From Variovorax flavidus (lineage in GTDB: Bacteria > Pseudomonadota > Gammaproteobacteria > Burkholderiales > Burkholderiaceae_C), in assembly GCF_030317145.1 (NCBI RefSeq), contig NZ_JASZYE010000001.1:1-64000 (forward strand): DNA of 64,000 bases, read 5' to 3'. This document shows, one piece after another, positions 61,785 to 64,000 of the stretch (within the stretch, counting starts at the first letter, position 1; each line of letters opens with the position of its first letter). The notes beneath the pieces were generated by a model that was given only the letters and a program-made list of their open reading frames with translations, searched no databases and was not told the DNA's origin. The translations under genes and the position numbers were made by a program.

Positions 61785-62600
61785 ATGACCCAAGTCAACA
61801 CCACCGCCGATCCCGCCAGCCTGCAGGCTCTGCTCGCTGAATTGCCGTCGAACCTGCTGGCAGGCCGTCGCGTGCTCGTGACTGGCGCCGCGCGCGGTCT
61901 TGGGCTCGCCTTTGCCAAGTGCATCGCGAAGGCGGGCGCCAGCGTGGTGCTCGCCGACATCCTTGCCGACCTCGCGCAGGTCGAGGCGCAGGCGCTGCGC
62001 GAAGACGGCTTCACGGCGCACGCCCTGACCGTCGACCTGTGCGATCCGGCGTCGATCGCGGAGGGCGCTGCCGATGCGGTCAAGCTGCTCGGCGGCTTGG
62101 ACGGCCTCGTCAACAACGCGGCCATCACCAACTCGGGCGGACGCGACGCGCACGCGCTCGAGATCGACATGTGGGACCGCGTGATGGACGTCAACGTGCG
62201 CGGCACCTGGCTCATGAGCCGCGCGTGCCAGCCCGCCCTCGCGCAGAGCGGCCGCGGCGCCATCGTCAACCTCGCGTCCGACACCGCGCTGTGGGGCGCA
62301 CCGAACCTGCTGGCCTACGCATCGAGCAAAGGCGCGGTCATCTCCATGACGCGTTCGCTGTCGCGCGAGTGGGGCGGCGATGGCATCACGGTCAACGCCG
62401 TGGCGCCCGGCCTCACGCTGGTGGAAGCCACCGAATACGTGCCCTTGGCGCGGCATCAGAAGTACCTGGAAGGCCGCTCCATCCCGCGCGAACAGCAGGC
62501 GGTCGACGTCTGCGGCGCGGTTCTCTTCGCCCTGTCCGGTCTGTCGCGCTTCATGACAGGCCAGTTGCTCGCCGTCAACGGCGGCTTTGTGATGCATTGA
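61785..62600 (+). CDS. short-chain dehydrogenase/reductase
   Basis: A 271-residue classical SDR. Cofactor motif TGxxxGxG is in VLVTGAARGLGLAFAK, NNAG-type motif in LVNNAAITNSGG, active-site Ser in IVNLASDTA, and Tyr-x3-Lys in AYASSKGAV. The start is five bases after the Bug-gene stop. It probably acts on an alcohol or dihydrodiol intermediate in the operon's pathway; the substrate is unknown. Confidence 0.92.
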   Translation: MTQVNTTADPASLQALLAELPSNLLAGRRVLVTGAARGLGLAFAKCIAKAGASVVLADILADLAQVEAQALREDGFTAHALTVDLCDPASIAEGAADAVKLLGGLDGLVNNAAITNSGGRDAHALEIDMWDRVMDVNVRGTWLMSRACQPALAQSGRGAIVNLASDTALWGAPNLLAYASSKGAVISMTRSLSREWGGDGITVNAVAPGLTLVEATEYVPLARHQKYLEGRSIPREQQAVDVCGAVLFALSGLSRFMTGQLLAVNGGFVMH

Positions 62601-62625
62601 TTTTTCTCGACCAAGGAGTTTCCCG

Positions 62626-63171
62626 ATGAGCGATTTGTCCGAACAACAAAACATCGACAGCACTGCACCCTCCTGGGAGCGCCCGGAAGGCGCCAGCCTC
62701 GAAGCGTGGATGAACACCCGCATCGCGCGCTACTCGACGCGCAAGTACGACTGGGATGCGTTGAAGTTCCAGGCCGATTTCGACCCCAAGTTCCGCCGCG
62801 CCCAGATGCGCTATGTCGGCACCGGCGGCACCGGCGTCGCGAAGGACGTCAACACCGTGCCGGCCGAGAACTTCACCTTCTCCACGATGGTGATCCCCGC
62901 CGGCCACGAAGGCCCGCCGCACCTGCACACGGACGTGGAGGAAGTGTTCTTCCTGATCCGCGGCAAGCTCAAGGTCGTTCTCGAGAAGGACGGCGAGCGC
63001 TTCGAAACCATCATGACCGACCGCGACCTGATCTCGGTGCCGCCCGGCGTGTACCGCGAGGAAATCAACATCGGCGACGAAGACGCGCTGATGTGCGTGA
63101 TGCTCGGCGCCAAGAAGCCCGTCACGCCGACCTACCCGGCCGACCACCCCCTCGCCAAGATCAAAAGATAG
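62626..63171 (+). CDS. cupin-domain protein
   Basis: A 181-residue protein. The conserved barrel has the cupin motif 1 histidines in IPAGHEGPPHLHTDVEEVFF (metal ligands His and Glu) and motif 2 in DRDLISVPPGVYREEINIGD, where the usual His is replaced by Tyr/Arg. AAGGAG lies ten bases before the ATG. It could be a dioxygenase, isomerase or binding protein; its place in the Bug/SDR/hydrolase operon suggests a catabolic step. Confidence 0.85.
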   Translation: MSDLSEQQNIDSTAPSWERPEGASLEAWMNTRIARYSTRKYDWDALKFQADFDPKFRRAQMRYVGTGGTGVAKDVNTVPAENFTFSTMVIPAGHEGPPHLHTDVEEVFFLIRGKLKVVLEKDGERFETIMTDRDLISVPPGVYREEINIGDEDALMCVMLGAKKPVTPTYPADHPLAKIKR

Positions 63172-63173
63172 AG

Positions 63174-63267
63174 CATCACCCCCAGGCTTGCCCACTTCGT
63201 GTGGCCGCCCACCCCCTTGCAGGGGGCGATACCAGCGGCCCGGCGGAGCCGGTTCCGCGGTATCTCT
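63174..63267 (-). repeat. dispersed ~94-bp repeat, copy 2 (intergenic)
   Basis: Reverse-orientation copy of the element found inside imuB (16531-16624), about 80-85% identical by eye, with the same CCCCCT-GCA-AGGGGG hairpin core. It starts three bases after the cupin stop and fills nearly all of the gap before the alpha/beta hydrolase gene. Confidence 0.8.
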
Positions 63268-63286
63268 TGAATGAATCGTTGACCCA

Positions 63287-64000
63287 ATGACCCATGCATC
63301 TGCCATTGACGCCATGACGCCACCGCCTTCCGAGCTGGACCGGCTCGATGCGCGCTTTCCGGCGCGTCGCGTGCCGGTGGGCGGCGGTGCGGTGGTTTCC
63401 GTGCGCGAATGCGGCACGGGCCCGGCGCTGGTGTGCCTGCATGGCATCGGTTCCGGCGCGGCATCGTGGCTCGATACGGCGTCGCTGCTCGCACCGCGCG
63501 CGCGGCTGATTGCATGGGACGCGCCGGGCTACGGCGAGTCCACGCCCGTCGCGCCCGCGGTTCCTACCGCCGTGGACTATGCCGCGCGTCTGCACGGATT
63601 GCTCGATGCGCTGGAGATTGAATCCTGCGTGCTGGTCGGTCATTCGCTCGGTGCGCTCACTGCTGCTTCGGCCGCGCGTGCAGGCTCGGCGCTGGCGACG
63701 CGCATCCGTCGGCTGGTGCTGATCAGCCCCGCGGCGGGCTACGGCACGCCCGGTCGCGCCGACGCTCGTGAACGCGTGCATTCGGAACGGATGGACACGT
63801 TGGGCCAGCTCGGCATCGTCGGCATGGCCGCGAAGCGCTCGGGCCGGCTGTTGTCCGACAACGCGAGCGAAACGGCGCGCCAATGGGTGCGCTGGAACAT
63901 GTCCCGGCTGAACGATGCCGGCTATCGGCAGGCGGTCGAGTTGCTGTGCGGCGGCGACCTGCTGGCCGACCTGCCGCCCGCGATGCCGGTGCGCGTCGCC
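63287..64000 (+). CDS. alpha/beta hydrolase, 3' end beyond the window
   Basis: An ATG at 63287 opens a frame still open at the window end (238 codons). The fold is clear: HG oxyanion motif in LVCLHGIGSGAASW, nucleophile elbow GHSLGAL (Ser near residue 121) and LVLISPAAGYGTPG. The catalytic His would lie past the edge. It is the fourth gene of the Bug-SDR-cupin operon, separated from the cupin gene by the dispersed repeat. It probably hydrolyses an ester, lactone or C-C bond in the pathway. Confidence 0.85.
   Translation, partial: MTHASAIDAMTPPPSELDRLDARFPARRVPVGGGAVVSVRECGTGPALVCLHGIGSGAASWLDTASLLAPRARLIAWDAPGYGESTPVAPAVPTAVDYAARLHGLLDALEIESCVLVGHSLGALTAASAARAGSALATRIRRLVLISPAAGYGTPGRADARERVHSERMDTLGQLGIVGMAAKRSGRLLSDNASETARQWVRWNMSRLNDAGYRQAVELLCGGDLLADLPPAMPVRVA

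Overview
The window is about 64 kb of GC-rich bacterial chromosome. Gene content points to a betaproteobacterium of the family Comamonadaceae, most likely Variovorax or a close relative. The pointers are a LexA-controlled imuA-imuB-dnaE2 cassette, a Bug-type solute-binding protein, a CbpA/CbpM pair, paired DUF3300/DUF2950 genes and a short dispersed repeat of a kind I associate with this family. This placement is inference from gene content; no rRNA is present.

Layout. 1-9.8 kb (mostly minus strand): zinc-ribbon membrane protein, small GNAT-like protein, CbpM/CbpA, histidine phosphatase, phospholipase-D lipoprotein, CDP-alcohol phosphatidyltransferase, glutamine amidotransferase, a DUF3482 GTPase with its DUF2868 membrane partner, and a 24-residue membrane microprotein with its own terminator. 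9.9-14.6 kb: ABC exporter, extradiol dioxygenase, alpha/beta hydrolase, aldo/keto reductase. 14.7-20.3 kb: SOS mutagenesis cassette behind a near-perfect LexA box; imuB carries an in-frame copy of a dispersed ~94-bp repeat. 20.3-22.5 kb: an operon of two S1C/PDZ protease paralogues, one lacking catalytic residues, around a LuxR-type regulator. 23-27 kb: NAD (nadC, nadA) and pantothenate (panC, panB) synthesis. 27-36 kb: assorted chromosomal genes, including an EamA exporter divergent from a LysR regulator, an FAD oxidoreductase, a probable MmcB-like nuclease and the DUF3300/DUF2950 pair.

36.06-46.98 kb is an integrative element in the 3' end of tRNA-Gly(CCC). It is bounded by a 23-bp direct repeat of the tRNA end and has a P4-type tyrosine integrase beside the tRNA. 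Paired CGCCCCC sites near both ends look like integrase arm sites. Reading leftward from the integrase are an AlpA-like regulator, a small protein, a helicase fusing a DnaB N-domain to a RepA-like ATPase, a zinc-finger protein, a radical SAM enzyme, small proteins and an HK97-type major capsid protein. There is no terminase, portal or tail gene. Non-coding signals include an AT-rich CAATTCAAT iteron cluster, a long inverted repeat, a TTGGAC half-site cluster and a plus-strand intrinsic terminator that suggests an antisense RNA. Cargo at the left end comprises a methyltransferase, a Cys-rich lipoprotein and a protein with an R-x4-H motif. I read the whole as a capsid-encoding phage satellite or its remnant; this is the most interesting part of the window.

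47-64 kb is chromosome again: SMP-30/LRE protein, ThpR, a response regulator with degenerate GGDEF coupled to a large hybrid kinase, DUF2784, alaS, a ketopantoate-reductase-like gene, transport genes, and a catabolic-looking operon (Bug protein, SDR, cupin, alpha/beta hydrolase) that runs off the right edge. The divergent region before that operon holds two perfect inverted repeats, but no regulator gene is adjacent.
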